Positions 1-8,026 of a DNA stretch of 64,000 nucleotides are shown here, in pieces; position 1 is the first letter of the stretch, and each line of letters begins with the position of its first letter. The notes beneath the pieces were generated by a model that saw only the letters and a list, made by a program, of their open reading frames with translations, made no database searches and was not told the DNA's origin. The DNA is from Nitrospira sp. (GTDB lineage: Bacteria; Nitrospirota; Nitrospiria; Nitrospirales; Nitrospiraceae). The stretch covers positions 35,819 through 99,818 of the forward strand of contig VOPT01000018.1 in assembly GCA_009594865.1 (NCBI GenBank). The letters are read 5' to 3'. Position numbers and translations under genes: made by a program.

Positions 1-1
1 C

Positions 2-52
2 GTCGCCGAACTACTGACGACCTATAAGGTGCAACATGGAACGAGAGGTTAA
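2..52 (+). CDS. Possible C-terminal tail of ExbB/TolQ-type proton channel (partial)
   Basis: An open frame enters from the left edge and ends at TAA 50-52, reading VAELLTTYKVQHGTRG. It overlaps the exbD start at 36 by 17 bases. An exbB/tolQ gene is expected directly upstream of exbD-tonB, and the short amphipathic tail fits such a protein. Too little is visible for a family assignment; another open frame here stops at 25-27, so the choice of frame is an inference from context. Confidence 0.35.
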   Translation, partial: VAELLTTYKVQHGTRG

Positions 53-410
53 TCAGATCAACGTCATTCCGTTGGTCGATGTAATGTTAGTGCTGCTCGT
101 CATCGTCCTGACGACTGCGACCTTCATTAGCACGGGCCAAATCCCCGTCAATCTCGCCAAGGCGAAGGAGGCCGGGGATCATAAGGATGTTCCCGTCGTC
201 GTAACGTTGACTGCCAACGGAGAGCTGTTTTTAAACGACCGCCCTGTTCCGGCCGATGGCCTCAAAAACATGCTCGTCGCTCATCCGCGCGAGTCCCTGG
301 TTGTTGTACGAGCCGACAAGGTCACGCTGCTGGAGCGTTTTGTCTCGGTGGTGGATGAGATCCGTGGCCTGGGGTTCCAATCCGTCAGCCTGGAGGTCGT
401 GCGCCTGTGA
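36..410 (+). CDS. exbD: ExbD/TolR-family biopolymer transport protein
   Basis: A 124-residue inner-membrane protein with one N-terminal transmembrane helix (about residues 10-32) and a small periplasmic domain (about 45-124). In ExbD/TolR this helix sits inside the ExbB pore and carries a proton-translocating aspartate; here Asp15 in the motif PLVDVMLVLL is at that position. It shares a GTGA overlap with tonB, so the two are translationally coupled. The system uses the proton motive force to energise outer-membrane receptors. TolR is an alternative name, but the adjacent TonB favours ExbD. Confidence 0.9.
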   Translation: MEREVNQINVIPLVDVMLVLLVIVLTTATFISTGQIPVNLAKAKEAGDHKDVPVVVTLTANGELFLNDRPVPADGLKNMLVAHPRESLVVVRADKVTLLERFVSVVDEIRGLGFQSVSLEVVRL

Positions 411-1372
411 CCGACTCCCATCCCGGCACGCCGGACGCCTTCGTCCGCTTGCGTGCAAGCGGGTGGATCATCTCGCTCTGCCTGCATGGCACAGCCGTCT
501 TCTTAGCCGCACTGTTCGCCTCCAGGATCGGACTCGCTCCGCCCTCATCGTTGTTCCATTGGGATGTGACTGTCGTCAGCCGATCAGTTCCACCCTCTAC
601 GCCATCACCCACGATCGAAAAACCGCAAGTCGACCCAAGTCCTGCGCGCGTGACAACACCGAGCCCCCCCATACCCCCTAAGCGCTCCACGGCTCCTGAG
701 TTACAACAATCAACGAAATCGGCTTCGACCTCAAACCCTGTTATTGATGGACCGCAAACTTCCACCCCGGTTCTTCCACCGCCCGCCCAAGAAATCAAGC
801 CGGAACCTCAACGTCCTCTGGTGCCCCCTCTTCCCGAGGCACTGGACGCCCCGCGAGCACAGCCGGCAACAGAACCGCCCCCTACGCCAGTGGACCAATC
901 TCCCGCGGAGGTTCAGCAACGGCCAGCACCGGCAGCTCCTCTTCCCAAAGACCCTGAACCCGCGCCACAATTATCGTCGCCGCTGCCGACTGCCCAGCAA
1001 TCCCCTGAACAGACCTCAGCCCCTCCATCAACCGCCGCACTCGCCCCCACGACGAGCACCATTCCGACCCCGACCAGAAAGGCCGACTATGGCTGGCTAG
1101 CGGGCATCCTCTCCCCCCGCATTGAAGCGCTGAAAGAATATCCGGTGGATGCGCGGCTCAAACATATTGAAGGGCGAGTGGTGGTGCGAATTGTCATTCA
1201 GGGGGATGGGCAGATCGTCTCCGCTGTGATCGCAAAAAGTTCGGGGGATGACACCATCGATCAGGCAGCGCTTGAAACGATTCGGAAAATTTCTCCGGTC
1301 ACGCTGACGCAGCCGCTCGAACAATCATCGGTTACCCTTCATGTTCCCATCCGCTACCAGCTGGGGCCATAA
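407..1372 (+). CDS. tonB: TonB-family energy transducer
   Basis: A 321-residue protein starting at GTG 407, inside the exbD stop. It has a short cytoplasmic tail, one transmembrane helix (about 19-40), a long proline-rich periplasmic linker (about 55-225) and a TonB C-terminal domain (about 235-321). The helix keeps the Ser-x3-His motif of TonB proteins (Ser23, His27), which couples to ExbB/ExbD. The C-terminal domain contacts the TonB box of outer-membrane receptors. No TonB-dependent receptor is present in the window, so the transported substrate is unknown. Confidence 0.9.
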   Translation: MTDSHPGTPDAFVRLRASGWIISLCLHGTAVFLAALFASRIGLAPPSSLFHWDVTVVSRSVPPSTPSPTIEKPQVDPSPARVTTPSPPIPPKRSTAPELQQSTKSASTSNPVIDGPQTSTPVLPPPAQEIKPEPQRPLVPPLPEALDAPRAQPATEPPPTPVDQSPAEVQQRPAPAAPLPKDPEPAPQLSSPLPTAQQSPEQTSAPPSTAALAPTTSTIPTPTRKADYGWLAGILSPRIEALKEYPVDARLKHIEGRVVVRIVIQGDGQIVSAVIAKSSGDDTIDQAALETIRKISPVTLTQPLEQSSVTLHVPIRYQLGP

Positions 1373-1474
1373 CCGAGACCGCGTCCTTACCGATGCCGGC
1401 CTTCAGTCAGCATAGCCTTGCAGATCGCGAAGCTACGGTTTCATACTGGCGTTCGTGACGAACCTCTTCCAGCG

Positions 1475-2581
1475 CTATTCGACGCCGTCTTTGATCCGGA
1501 CTCGCCCTTGGAGGGAGGAGGACACCCAGACCTTCCCGTCACGATCAACGATCACCGCGCCGACACCAGGCAACGTTTCCACCAGCGCGAGTCCCCGTTC
1601 TCGTCCCATCACAAAAATGCCTGTATCCAACCCATCTGCCGTCAGGCCGTCTTTGGCGACAATCGTGACACTTTGACAGTCGCGTGCCGGCTGCAGCGTC
1701 GCTGGATCCAGTACATGATGATATCGAATTCCATCCCGCTCGAAATACCGTTCGTAATCGCCCGCGGTGGAAATCGCCTCATTCTGAAGATCGATAAATG
1801 CCAGCACCGCTCCTTCCCGCCGTGGATGGCGGATAGCAAATGGAAATGTGGTACCGTCCGGCAAGTGACCAAACGTGCGAATATCTCCGGACAACGCCAC
1901 AACACCCGCAGTGGCCCCCGTCTTTTGCATCGCCTCAACTGCCATGTCTGCCGCAAAGCCCTTACCGATGCCGCCGACATCCACACGCATTCCCGATTTC
2001 TCGAGATAGACTGTTCCCTGTGTCTGATTCAGGTGTAAGGCGTTCAAGTTCGTGAGTGGGCGGATTCTCTCTAGCTCAGCCTCCGACGGTATCTGTTGCC
2101 GATCCAAAACACTCCAGGCCTCGACCGCCGGACCGACAAGAATATTGAGACCGCCCTCCGTGAGCCGAGCCATCGCGACTGATGCTTGGAGCACCCTCAT
2201 GGTATCAGGACTGATGGAGACGGCGTCTTTTCCCGCCGCCCCATTCACGCGAGACAATTCGCTGTCCTTGATCCAGGTGCTCAACAATTCTTCCAACCGA
2301 TGAATCTCCTGAAACCCTGCCGATGTGGCATTTTGGGCTGTCTCCCGATCAGCAGCGACTGCCGTAATGCTTACCCACGTCCCCATATGCATCTGTGTGC
2401 GCTTCACGAGAATCGGAGAGGGCCCGACATTCCCAGCGGCACACCCCAATCCAAGCAACAATAGAAAATACAGAGTTCCGCGGATTGTCAGAGCATATCC
2501 GCGCCGTAGGCCAGTATCCCTGATCAACACGAATCGACATATCCGGCAGGTCTTCCTGATGAGGCACCAGTTCATCGGCAT
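1475..2581 (-). CDS. apbE: FAD:protein FMN transferase, ApbE family lipoprotein
   Basis: ApbE proteins use FAD and Mg to attach FMN covalently to a threonine of a target protein outside the cytoplasm. The protein shows family motifs DVGGIGKGFAADMA, GDIRTFG, AGDYERYF, HHVLDPATLQPA and ADGLDTGIFVMG. The N-terminal hydrophobic stretch ends in a lipobox-like LGLGC, so it is probably a lipoprotein. The annotated ATG leaves about 30 residues before the signal; a nearer GTG or TTG start is possible. The FMN-binding protein at 5152 with an SGAT motif is the obvious candidate substrate. Confidence 0.9.
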   Translation of the reverse strand: MPMNWCLIRKTCRICRFVLIRDTGLRRGYALTIRGTLYFLLLLGLGCAAGNVGPSPILVKRTQMHMGTWVSITAVAADRETAQNATSAGFQEIHRLEELLSTWIKDSELSRVNGAAGKDAVSISPDTMRVLQASVAMARLTEGGLNILVGPAVEAWSVLDRQQIPSEAELERIRPLTNLNALHLNQTQGTVYLEKSGMRVDVGGIGKGFAADMAVEAMQKTGATAGVVALSGDIRTFGHLPDGTTFPFAIRHPRREGAVLAFIDLQNEAISTAGDYERYFERDGIRYHHVLDPATLQPARDCQSVTIVAKDGLTADGLDTGIFVMGRERGLALVETLPGVGAVIVDRDGKVWVSSSLQGRVRIKDGVE

Positions 2582-2837
2582 GGTCCTTCGTTAGCGTGAA
2601 GGCGGCATAGAGCCATATTCTCTACCAGAAAAGAAAATTGCAAACTGTGCGCCGCTTGCGAGTACCGGCTATGCCAAGCGGCTCTTCGTGTTCAGCACAA
2701 AGTGCTCATGCGCGACAAGCCGCACCCTTCTTCCTGACGTTCCACTCGCTTCAACACCATTGCCAAACCATCTTGACATCCCCCTGCTGATCGGGATATT
2801 AATAATCGTTCTCAATTTAACGAACACGACTTCGTCT

Positions 2838-3017
2838 ATGACACCAACCAGCAATGCAACCGACTCCATGTGCCACGACAGCGAAACCCGCTGCGAATGC
2901 GGTCAATTGATTGCCAAAGTTCGCGGACAGGGCTTAGAGCTCAAGTGCAAGCGCTGCAAACGCATCGTGGTCATTCCTTTCACCTCAATTGAAGGATGGG
3001 GCACAGTCCCGGCATGA
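2838..3017 (+). CDS. Small Com-like zinc-finger protein
   Basis: About 59 residues if translation starts at ATG 2838; ATG 2868 is an alternative, and a longer frame reaches back to 2688 without a convincing ribosome site. The core has a CEC pair and a CKRC pair separated by about 16 residues, followed by a basic and hydrophobic end (KRIVVIPF). The pattern resembles the Com zinc-finger family, named after the phage Mu translational activator of mom. Its function in this genome is unknown, and it may bind nucleic acid. It lies alone between apbE and the porin operon. Confidence 0.6.
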   Translation: MTPTSNATDSMCHDSETRCECGQLIAKVRGQGLELKCKRCKRIVVIPFTSIEGWGTVPA

Positions 3018-3151
3018 TTCGATTTACGAAAGGAGGCCTCGTCACCGGACAATATCCAAGGCTTCAACCACACCCACAGGCTTTCACCACAGACCAGAGA
3101 CCATTGAGTCCCGAGTCATACCATAACCTAACTCGCGGATGGAGGATCCCC

Positions 3152-4621
3152 ATGAAAATCCGGGCAATCCTCGGGGCCCTGGTCCTGGCCAGTCTACCGG
3201 CAATGCCGGCGTTGGCGGAAAACATGACCCCGGAGGAGATCAAGAAGCTGGTTGACGAAGCGGTTGAAAAACGATTGCAGGAACATGAGCGCCGGGAAGG
3301 AACCCTTGAGCGCAGGGAAAACGCGGCTACTCCCGGTACTGAGCCGGGCATCGGCAGCCTTCCCGAGGTGGGCAAAGAACGACGCACCGATACACAGCCC
3401 GCACTGGGTTTTAGTTCGACAGGTTCAGGCCGCTTGGTCTATGCAAAACCATTCGTGGCTGCACCGAAAGCCATCGTCGGCGGCTATATGGACATCCAAT
3501 ACCGTGCGCAACGAAAGGCCAGCATTGAGAATGGGTACGGCGGGGGAACCAACGGGTTCGATCAGCAACGCTTCGTCCCTTTCATTTACGCCGATATTAC
3601 CGAGCACGTGAAGTTCGCATCTGAAATCGAAATCGAGCATGGCATTCGAGAAACCAGCAATAATGAAATCAGCTTGGAGTTTGCCCACATTGACTATTTA
3701 GTCCATGAACCGTTCAATATCCGGGCCGGAATCCTGCTTGTCCCCATCGGCAAATTCAACCTCCTGCACGACTCGCCACTCAACGATTTGACTGACCGGC
3801 CGCTCGTCAGTCAACTGATCATTCCTTCGACGATGTCCGAAACCGGTGTGGGGTTCTACGGCACCCTCTATCCTGGCCGCACGAGCAAGCTGGATTACGA
3901 GTTCTATGTGACGACCGGCCCTTGTGGGTACAACCAAGATGGCTCCCCACGCGTGAGCGAGGCCAGCGGGACGAAAAATTCACGCCAGAGGAAATGCGCC
4001 TCGGACGATGGTTTTGACATTAATAATGGGAAAGCCGTCTCAGGTCGTGTGGCGTTCAGTCCCATGCTTGGAGTAGAAGTCGCCGGATCAAGCTACTACG
4101 GCAATCAATCTGCCACCAGCTACAACCCGCTGAGCATCACGGCTGTTGACTGGACGCTGCAAAAAGGTCCCTTCGAAATCATCGGTGAAGCCGCCTGGGC
4201 CTACGCCAGAGGTAACTCGCGTGCCATTCAGGGAGCCACGTTCGCTACTCCTGGAACATTCCTGACCGGCATCAATACCCTGAATGCCTTTGCTGGTCCA
4301 CCGCAGCGGATGCAAGGCTTCTATCTTCAAGGGAACTACCATTTCATGCCGGCCTTCCTCACGAAACTCTCTCCTAAGCGATTTGGTGAGGGCTCGACGT
4401 TTACAGCTGTGGTCCGCTATGACCGCGTGAATTTAAACCGCGACAATCGCGGGGAAAACCAGGGCGAATTGGAGCAAATTTCCTTTGGTCTGAATTATCG
4501 GCCTGTTGAGGATGCCGTGTTCAAGATCAGCTACCAGTATATGCCAAAGGCCTTTAACCCCAACACGGGAGAGCGGATTCACGACGGCGCGGTTGTAATC
4601 TCAGCCGCAACGTACTTCTAA
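3152..4621 (+). CDS. Outer-membrane porin with N-terminal coiled coil
   Basis: A 489-residue precursor. ATG 3152 is preceded by a GGAGG site and opens a clear signal peptide ending near PALA (residues 19-22). A charged helical segment (about 25-60) may form a coiled coil, and a long region of alternating polar and hydrophobic residues typical of a beta-barrel follows. The C-terminal residue is Phe (AATYF), as in many outer-membrane proteins. It resembles phosphate-selective OprO/OprP-type porins in general form, but the substrate cannot be read from the sequence. It leads the gene group that runs to 6360. Confidence 0.8.
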   Translation: MKIRAILGALVLASLPAMPALAENMTPEEIKKLVDEAVEKRLQEHERREGTLERRENAATPGTEPGIGSLPEVGKERRTDTQPALGFSSTGSGRLVYAKPFVAAPKAIVGGYMDIQYRAQRKASIENGYGGGTNGFDQQRFVPFIYADITEHVKFASEIEIEHGIRETSNNEISLEFAHIDYLVHEPFNIRAGILLVPIGKFNLLHDSPLNDLTDRPLVSQLIIPSTMSETGVGFYGTLYPGRTSKLDYEFYVTTGPCGYNQDGSPRVSEASGTKNSRQRKCASDDGFDINNGKAVSGRVAFSPMLGVEVAGSSYYGNQSATSYNPLSITAVDWTLQKGPFEIIGEAAWAYARGNSRAIQGATFATPGTFLTGINTLNAFAGPPQRMQGFYLQGNYHFMPAFLTKLSPKRFGEGSTFTAVVRYDRVNLNRDNRGENQGELEQISFGLNYRPVEDAVFKISYQYMPKAFNPNTGERIHDGAVVISAATYF

Positions 4622-4635
4622 CCTTACTCGAGTTG

Positions 4636-4667
4636 CAGGCGATCCCTCCCCTGAGGGGGATCGCCTG
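4636..4667 (+). terminator. Hairpin after porin gene
   Basis: An 11-bp inverted repeat (4636-4646 with 4657-4667; arms CAGGCGATCCC and GGGATCGCCTG) lies 14 bases after the porin stop. There is no T-run on either side, so it may protect the 3' end of the porin transcript or attenuate rather than fully terminate. Confidence 0.5.
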
Positions 4668-4690
4668 AATAAGATGGAGCCCTAATCGCT

Positions 4691-5155
4691 GTGTTCACCT
4701 CACGAATAGCCGTACTGATGCTCCTTTCAATCTGCGCAGGTTGCGCCACATTGAGCGGAGACCGCAAACAATTTTACCCCTGCTCCTACGACATGGTCTG
4801 GGATGCCTCTCTGGAAGTTATGAAGGGAGAATCCATTGCGTCGTCCAGTAAAGAAAAGGGGTTGATTGAAACCGGATGGATGGATGTCGCGCCGCTGACG
4901 GAACGCTCCTTCGGCATTTTTTCACGCGAAGGATTTGGAAACAAAGAGCGTGCGCGCTTGAGCCTTTCCGTCAATCGAATGAACGATGTGACCTCCGTAA
5001 GCGTCTTGGAGAGCAGGCAACGGTGGCATGCACGCGGCGGCGCGACATCACAGGCCACCAAATGGTGGCCCGCAGAGCCATCCCCGGATACAACGAATGA
5101 AATTGTGGATCGCATCAATGCAAAACTGAAGGAACAAGGATGTGTGCCAACATGA
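4691..5155 (+). CDS. Putative lipoprotein of unknown function
   Basis: A 154-residue protein starting at GTG 4691. A short hydrophobic signal ends in ICAGC, giving a lipidated cysteine near residue 18. The mature part is a small alpha/beta domain with Trp-rich segments (KWWPAEPS near the C-terminus). I do not recognise the family. Its stop overlaps the likely start of the FMN-binding protein (ATGA at 5152), so the two are translationally coupled and probably act together in the envelope. Confidence 0.7.
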   Translation: MFTSRIAVLMLLSICAGCATLSGDRKQFYPCSYDMVWDASLEVMKGESIASSSKEKGLIETGWMDVAPLTERSFGIFSREGFGNKERARLSLSVNRMNDVTSVSVLESRQRWHARGGATSQATKWWPAEPSPDTTNEIVDRINAKLKEQGCVPT

Positions 5156-5829
5156 TGCTTCGCTGGCTCCTCTTCTCATTCGCACTTGCATTTCCTTTTT
5201 CCCCGGGTTCCGCGCATGCCGAACGCGTTTGGGATAATGAGCTCAAACGTTATTTAACCGAGCAAGAAATGTCCATGGCCGAAGTGTTCCTCACTGAAGA
5301 AGAGGCGGTCAAGCTGATGTTTCCAAAATCCGAGCGCGTGAAGAAGGAACTGCTCACTGTCCCGGCGGAGAAGAAGGCGATCGTCGAGAATCGCATCGGC
5401 TGGACTTTTCCGGAAGAATCTTTTGAAGTCTATATCGGGGAGACCGGCACACACATTGACGGGTACGCCCTGGTCCAAAACACCATCGGCAAACACAAGC
5501 CCATGACCTATATGGTCGGCGTGGATGCTCAAGGACTGGTTTCCAATGTTGAGCTGCTCACCTTTCGAGAGGCGCGCGGGAGCGAGGTACGGACCAAGCG
5601 ATTTAATGTCCAGTATGAGGGGAAATCCGTTCTCGACCCGGTCCGGATCAACAAAGATATCATCAACATCAGCGGCGCCACCATGTCCGTTCGTTCAATG
5701 ACGGCGGGAATCAAACGCGTCCTTGTCCTTGTCGACGAATTTTACTTGAAACCACAAGGGCGCGGCAGCGACACTGTGACCGCTCAGAAGACTGAGAAAG
5801 GCTTCTTTAAGTCGATTTTTGGAAATTGA
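5152..5829 (+). CDS. Exported FMN-binding domain protein (flavinylation target)
   Basis: Starts are possible at ATG 5140, 5152 or 5155; 5152 overlaps the upstream stop and has an AAGGA site upstream. A signal peptide ends near GSAHA. The C-terminal half matches the FMN-binding domain of NqrC/RnfG/NosR-type proteins and carries SGATMS, with the acceptor Thr near residue 177, the motif to which ApbE links FMN in that family. A basic tail follows. No membrane anchor is seen after the signal, so a periplasmic location is likely. Its neighbours are a lipoprotein, a membrane protein and, close by, apbE. Confidence 0.82.
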   Translation: MMLRWLLFSFALAFPFSPGSAHAERVWDNELKRYLTEQEMSMAEVFLTEEEAVKLMFPKSERVKKELLTVPAEKKAIVENRIGWTFPEESFEVYIGETGTHIDGYALVQNTIGKHKPMTYMVGVDAQGLVSNVELLTFREARGSEVRTKRFNVQYEGKSVLDPVRINKDIINISGATMSVRSMTAGIKRVLVLVDEFYLKPQGRGSDTVTAQKTEKGFFKSIFGN

Positions 5830-5841
5830 TGTTCCCCAGAC

Positions 5842-6360
5842 ATGCGTAATTTCAATACCCGTTTTCGCCTCCGCGATTCGGACCGTCACATCAGGCTCGT
5901 CTATACATTCTTTCTGCTTTTGATGCTTATCGGTTTCACGTTCTCATTTTTCTGGGCCCACAGTATGACTGGCCTATCCCCTCAAGGGATTGCTGATCAT
6001 TACCGCGGCTCCAATGCAACCTTCGGCGAGCCGATGTCGTTCCGTGAACTGGCTGAAATTACCCATTTCCACCTGTTCACAATGCCCGTTGTCTTTATGA
6101 TCCTCGTCCATGTTCTCTATTTAACCAATGCGAGCAACCGGCTAAAAATAGTCACAACCTGGCTCTCCTTCGGCGGAGTCATACTCGACCTCTTGTCTCC
6201 TTGGCTCATCAGTTACGTTTCTCCTGTCTTCGTCTTAACCATGCTGACAGGCGATACCTTCATGACGGCAGGATTTTTAATCATGTTCGTCATCCCTCTC
6301 CACGAGATGTGGACCTTGAAACAACCCTTAATGGCAGGCAAACGCGGAGAACAGGGATGA
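5842..6360 (+). CDS. Four-helix membrane protein with conserved-looking histidines, possible b-type cytochrome
   Basis: A 172-residue protein with about four transmembrane helices (roughly 18-40, 76-97, 105-125, 128-152). Histidines lie at or near helix ends: His40, His75, His77, His90 and His154. Paired histidines in helices are typical of b-haem ligands, so it could hand electrons between the quinone pool and the FMN-binding protein encoded 12 bases upstream. This is an inference; no known cytochrome family was recognised with certainty. Confidence 0.55.
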   Translation: MRNFNTRFRLRDSDRHIRLVYTFFLLLMLIGFTFSFFWAHSMTGLSPQGIADHYRGSNATFGEPMSFRELAEITHFHLFTMPVVFMILVHVLYLTNASNRLKIVTTWLSFGGVILDLLSPWLISYVSPVFVLTMLTGDTFMTAGFLIMFVIPLHEMWTLKQPLMAGKRGEQG

Positions 6361-6414
6361 CCTAGCATCGCAGACCTGGGTACAACCACCTGTGCGGCCA
6401 GAGGCATTTCGCCC

Positions 6415-6449
6415 AGAGCCCAAGATCATTTCACATGATCTTGGGCTCT
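6415..6449. terminator. Perfect 15-bp inverted repeat
   Basis: Arms 6415-6429 and 6435-6449 are perfectly complementary around a 5-base loop (TTCAC). It sits after the membrane-protein gene and about 20 bases before the HD-GYP start. No long T-run follows, so it may be a terminator that works with other factors, an mRNA-end structure, or an operator for the next gene. Confidence 0.55.
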
Positions 6450-6468
6450 GACATTTTGGAGGACTTTC

Positions 6469-7224
6469 ATGCATCGTTCGACACTCCCGATACCTACCGC
6501 AAGTCATCTCATCCAGGACCTGGCGACGCAACTCTCAGCGCTCAACATCTTGCAACTTCCCCCCGAGTCGCTAGAGGCGGTTCGGCTACTGCAGCTTCGG
6601 CGCCTGGCGCGACGAATCGAAACCATCATTCCCGGTCACTTCGGGCATGGAGAACGCACCGCACATTACGCGTTACTGCTAAGCGAGCGCCTTGGACTCA
6701 CCAGGGACCAACGGCTGGACTTGCACTATTCGGCATTACTGCATGACATTGGACTGCTGATGATGCCGGAGCATCTGCTTGGCACGGCGGCTCCCCATAC
6801 ACTCAACGACTATGCCCTGATCCAAAGCCATCCCCGAGAAGGGGCCGCACTGCTCAGCCCCTATTCATTCCTTCAGGAAGCGGCACGGTTCATCGCCCAT
6901 CATCATGAGCGGTGGGATGGAGCCGGTTATCCCTATGGACTGCGCGGGGAGTACATTCCCGGTTCAGCCAGAATTCTCGCGATTGCCGACGTGTTTGATA
7001 GCATCGCCAGTCGAACCCATTCGTGGGACAGCGCTCTTCGAACGCTTCGCGCCTCCGCCGGATCCCAATTTGATCCAACCTTCTGTCTCACATTTATTGA
7101 GCTACTCCACAATCACAATCGCTACCAGGTCCACCATGTTTCCAATGCAGCCAGGGCCTCAATGCACTCCGAATCGTCAGCAGAAGAGTCAGTCTGCGCG
7201 CACATCATTCGCTCAGGCATCTAA
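6469..7224 (+). CDS. HD-GYP domain protein (putative cyclic-di-GMP phosphodiesterase)
   Basis: A 251-residue protein preceded by a GGAGG site. HD-GYP proteins degrade cyclic di-GMP. Expected landmarks are present: His60 in GHGER, HD at 92-93 (LLHDIG), His121 (SHPREG), His144-145, the GYP signature at 153-155 (GAGYPYGLRGEYIP) and Asp174 (ADVFDSI). There is no receiver or membrane domain, only a short N-terminal helix, so its input signal is unclear. The AraC-type gene follows 61 bases downstream and may be co-transcribed. Confidence 0.88.
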   Translation: MHRSTLPIPTASHLIQDLATQLSALNILQLPPESLEAVRLLQLRRLARRIETIIPGHFGHGERTAHYALLLSERLGLTRDQRLDLHYSALLHDIGLLMMPEHLLGTAAPHTLNDYALIQSHPREGAALLSPYSFLQEAARFIAHHHERWDGAGYPYGLRGEYIPGSARILAIADVFDSIASRTHSWDSALRTLRASAGSQFDPTFCLTFIELLHNHNRYQVHHVSNAARASMHSESSAEESVCAHIIRSGI

Positions 7225-7285
7225 CAGTCGTGTTCGTAATCACTACACAACCCCGTGGGCATGTGAACTCTCGCTGGAGGACATG

Positions 7286-7813
7286 ATGTCAAGCAAACCA
7301 TCCACTTCAGGGATTTCCTTTGATCGGCTGCATACCTTCTCGTCCGAGCTACGAGTTCAGTCGCCACAGTGGGCGGATCGATTGGACCAGGTCAGAACAG
7401 AACAGGATCTAGGCGTGTTGATATGCGACCTGTTTAATCTGTCCCATGCCATCATTCCTGAAAGATACCCCTCCTCGAAGTCCCATCCGTTACCTGCGCG
7501 TATCACAGCGTTCGTGAACGAGAATCTGCATCATGGCGTGACACTGAAAGTCTTAGCACATTTCCTCGGCTACTCGGAAAAGTATTGCTCTGATCTGTTT
7601 TGCCGCATCATGGGCGAGCCATTCTCTAAGTATCTCCGACGACAGCGAGTGGAACGGGCCCGTGCACTCCTGATCACTACCAGACATACCCTGGCAGAAA
7701 TCGCCTCAGCACTCGGATTCAGCGATCAATTCGCGTTCAGCCATTTCTTCAAACGCGCAACGGGACAATCTCCCATAACCATTCGCTCGACCATCGCTCG
7801 ACAGCAGAGATAG
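7286..7813 (+). CDS. Short AraC-family transcriptional regulator
   Basis: About 175 residues from ATG 7286 (GGAGG at 7276-7280; ATG 7283 is the alternative). The C-terminal half is an AraC/XylS double helix-turn-helix domain (about 71-170) with typical elements: LAHFLGYSEKYCSDLF, RVERARALL, LAEIASALGFSDQFAFSHFFKR. The N-terminal 65 residues are not a recognisable sugar-binding cupin, so the effector is unknown. Upstream in-frame sequence overlaps the HD-GYP gene and is probably not translated. Pairing with HD-GYP hints at a link between cyclic-di-GMP turnover and gene control. Confidence 0.75.
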   Translation: MSSKPSTSGISFDRLHTFSSELRVQSPQWADRLDQVRTEQDLGVLICDLFNLSHAIIPERYPSSKSHPLPARITAFVNENLHHGVTLKVLAHFLGYSEKYCSDLFCRIMGEPFSKYLRRQRVERARALLITTRHTLAEIASALGFSDQFAFSHFFKRATGQSPITIRSTIARQQR

Positions 7814-7974
7814 ACGACTCAGAACTTGCGGCGGCGGTTTTTGCTGCGGCGCTCACGAGGCCATTACGCCCACATTGCCATGAAGTGGATACTGCCTCAT
7901 CGAACAGAGGCCCCGGAACAGACTGAGCGGCTCTATGTTGAGGGTTGGGGAAAATGCTGGAGGGGGAGCAGAAA

Positions 7975-8010
7975 GGCGGGTCGGCCAGTAGTTGAACTCG
8001 CGGACCCGCC
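7975..8010 (-). terminator. Possible terminator after bacterioferritin genes
   Basis: An 8-bp inverted repeat (GGCGGGTC at 7975-7982, GACCCGCC at 8003-8010) with a 20-base loop, just past the stop of the minus-strand bacterioferritin gene. On the minus strand only three Ts follow, so support is weak. The rest of 7814-8026 shows no other signal. Confidence 0.35.
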
Positions 8011-8026
8011 GTCACTTCCGTTGGCG

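Noticed and set aside
6905..7285. Long upstream extension of the AraC-type gene
   Set aside because: It overlaps the HD-GYP gene in another frame and lacks a ribosome site; a GGAGG just before 7283/7286 supports the shorter protein.
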